Positions 7,107-8,109 of a stretch of 8,109 bases of DNA are shown piece after piece; positions within the stretch are counted from its first letter, which is position 1, and each line of letters opens with the position of its first letter. This DNA comes from Streptomyces violaceus (GTDB lineage Bacteria; Actinomycetota; Actinomycetes; Streptomycetales; Streptomycetaceae). The stretch is taken from NCBI GenBank assembly GCA_000715635.1, contig KL569144.1, positions 35,134 through 43,242 of the forward strand. Direction: 5' to 3'. The notes below the pieces were generated by a model, which was not told where the DNA came from, searched no databases, and was given only the letters and a program-made list of their open reading frames with translations. Position numbers and translations under genes: made by a program.

Positions 7107-7136
7107 GGTTCGCCTGTGCGACACCTGCGGTTCGCC
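7107..7136 (+). repeat. Two direct repeats GGTTCGCC upstream of the sulfotransferase
   Basis: GGTTCGCC occurs at 7107-7114 and again at 7129-7136, 22 bp apart start to start, or about two helical turns. The first copy abuts the hairpin. They lie in the 75-bp leader between the hairpin and the sulfotransferase start, where its promoter should be, but I see no convincing -35/-10 pair there. Two copies of an 8-mer in GC-rich DNA may be chance. Confidence 0.25.
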
Positions 7137-7181
7137 CCGTCCCCCTGGGATCGGAACGCACAGCGAAAGAAAGGTGTCACC

Positions 7182-8051
7182 GTGCGAGACCCGCGTATGT
7201 CCGCCATCGGCAAGGGACTGAAGCGTCGCGGAAGGCTGGTGATAGAGGCGGTCAGTCCCCCGCGCCGGAACCTCGAGGCGATCCCCGCCCCCCGCCCGGC
7301 AGCCGACACCTACACCGCCCCGACCGCTCCCCGGCTGGTGGACTCGCCCGTCTTCGTGCTGTCGTCGGTGCGCTCCGGTTCGACCCTGCTGCGCGTCCTG
7401 CTCAACAGCCACAGCCGTGTCCGCGCCCCGCACGAGATGCACCTGCGCACCGTGCACGTCAGCCTGTCCCGCGACTTCACCGCGGACGCCATGCAGGCAC
7501 TCCACCTCGACAAGGACGAGCTGGAACACGTGCTGTGGGACCGGGTGATGCACCTCGAACTCACCCGCAGCGGCAAGGACGTCATCGTCGACAAGACGCC
7601 GCCGAACACCCTCATCTGGCCCCGCCTGCGCCGATGTTGGCCGAACGCCCGCTACATCCTGCTGCTCCGCCACCCCGGCGCGGTCGTCGCTTCCCTCACC
7701 AGCCGCCGCACCGACCCCGATCACGAGGCCGTCCGTGCCGAGGTCCTCGAGTACAGCGAGAAGCTGGAGGAGGCCCGCCGGAACCTCGACCCGCACGTGA
7801 TCACGTACGAGGAGCTGACCGCCGAACCGGAGAAGGTCACCCGGGGCATCTGCGACCACCTCGGCGTGCCCTGGGAGCCCGGCATGCTCGACTACGGCAG
7901 CAAGGACCACGGCACCTTCCGCCCCCAGCTCGGCGACTGGTCCAGCACCATCAAGTCCGGCCGCATCCAGACAGCCCGCGCTGCCGACCCGGACGTCGAA
8001 CTGCCCCCACGCCTGAAAGAACTGGCCCAGGCGTGGGGGTACAGCGCCTAA
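7182..8051 (+). CDS. PAPS-dependent sulfotransferase family protein
   Basis: A 289-residue protein of the bacterial Sulfotransfer_3-like family, which moves sulfate from PAPS to a hydroxyl or amine. The 5'-phosphosulfate loop is FVLSSVRSGSTLLR (58-71). The 3'-phosphate segment is YILLLRHPGAVVAS (158-171), with the conserved Arg-His-Pro turn and Ser171. DKTPP (137-141), ITYEEL (207-212) and GDWSSTIKSGRI (251-262) also fit the family. About 55 residues before the loop are basic (GKGLKRRGR) and then Pro/Ala-rich, with no clear signal peptide. The GTG at 7182 is chosen because AGAAAGG (7168-7174) lies seven bases upstream; the longer reading from 7086 would start in the loop of the preceding hairpin. 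The strong hairpin before and another after mark it as a separate transcription unit. The acceptor is unknown; carbohydrate, lipid or small natural product are all possible. Confidence 0.85.
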   Translation: MRDPRMSAIGKGLKRRGRLVIEAVSPPRRNLEAIPAPRPAADTYTAPTAPRLVDSPVFVLSSVRSGSTLLRVLLNSHSRVRAPHEMHLRTVHVSLSRDFTADAMQALHLDKDELEHVLWDRVMHLELTRSGKDVIVDKTPPNTLIWPRLRRCWPNARYILLLRHPGAVVASLTSRRTDPDHEAVRAEVLEYSEKLEEARRNLDPHVITYEELTAEPEKVTRGICDHLGVPWEPGMLDYGSKDHGTFRPQLGDWSSTIKSGRIQTARAADPDVELPPRLKELAQAWGYSA

Positions 8052-8052
8052 A

Positions 8053-8089
8053 GGGGCAGGGCCCCGACCGCGGTCTGCGGGGCCGCCCC
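8053..8089 (+). terminator. GC-rich hairpin terminator of the sulfotransferase gene
   Basis: Starting one base after the TAA, GGGGC (8053-8057) pairs with GCCCC (8085-8089), and GGCCCCG (8060-8066) pairs with CGGGGCC (8078-8084). The bases AG (8058-8059) form a bulge and the loop has eleven bases. No T run follows, as is common for actinomycete terminators. The remaining 20 bases of the window show no gene. Confidence 0.75.
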
Positions 8090-8109
8090 GACGGAGTCGA
8101 CCGGCATCG

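Noticed and set aside
7120..7178. GACACCT (7120-7126) can pair with AGGTGTC (7172-7178) over the sulfotransferase ribosome binding site
   Set aside because: A 7-bp match within a 60-base GC-rich leader is not unlikely by chance, and nothing else supports a regulatory RNA structure.
7086..7181. Longer N-terminus for the sulfotransferase, starting at 7086
   Set aside because: That start lies in the loop of the 7066-7106 hairpin and has no ribosome binding site, whereas the GTG at 7182 has AGAAAGG at ideal distance.
6792..7910. Minus-strand open frame of 372 codons across the fucosidase end and sulfotransferase
   Set aside because: It crosses the hairpin and is antisense to two genes with strong family motifs; the translation is not recognisable.

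Overview
The window looks like chromosomal DNA of a high-GC actinomycete, most probably Streptomyces or a close relative. Third codon positions are almost all G or C, two of the plus-strand genes start at GTG, and the proteins have the Ala/Arg/Glu-rich character of that group. This is a judgement from base and codon use, not from a database match.

Layout. At the left edge, a PfkB-family sugar kinase runs off the window on the minus strand (445..1). A 126-bp divergent intergenic region (446-571) carries a perfect 7-5-7 inverted repeat and further nested dyads. Four plus-strand genes then follow closely: a DeoR-family repressor (572-1357), a GH4 NAD/Mn-dependent glycosidase annotated as a 6-phospho-beta-glucosidase homologue (1354-2691, overlapping the repressor by 4 nt), a GH38 alpha-mannosidase (2746-5787) and a GH29 alpha-L-fucosidase (5791-7041, 3 nt downstream). 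The 54-bp gap before the mannosidase holds a LacI-type palindrome, so the mannosidase-fucosidase pair may have a second level of control. A perfect 16-bp hairpin (7066-7106) separates this block from a monocistronic sulfotransferase (7182-8051), which is followed by its own GC-rich hairpin terminator (8053-8089).

How the genes fit together. None of the three glycosidases shows a signal peptide, so they should act in the cytoplasm on oligosaccharides that have already been imported. The transporter is not in the window. Alpha-mannosidase and alpha-fucosidase together suggest a fucosylated, mannose-containing glycan. The GH4 enzyme and the kinase would handle glycosides and phosphorylated sugars, and DeoR-family regulators commonly sense phosphorylated sugars. 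The natural reading is a substrate-induced glycan-salvage locus with the DeoR protein acting on the divergent promoter region. The sulfotransferase is probably an independent gene. I see no mobile element, CRISPR array, tRNA, rRNA or phage gene. The most interesting signals are regulatory: the divergent operator, the LacI-type site inside the operon, and the asymmetric hairpin after the fucosidase.
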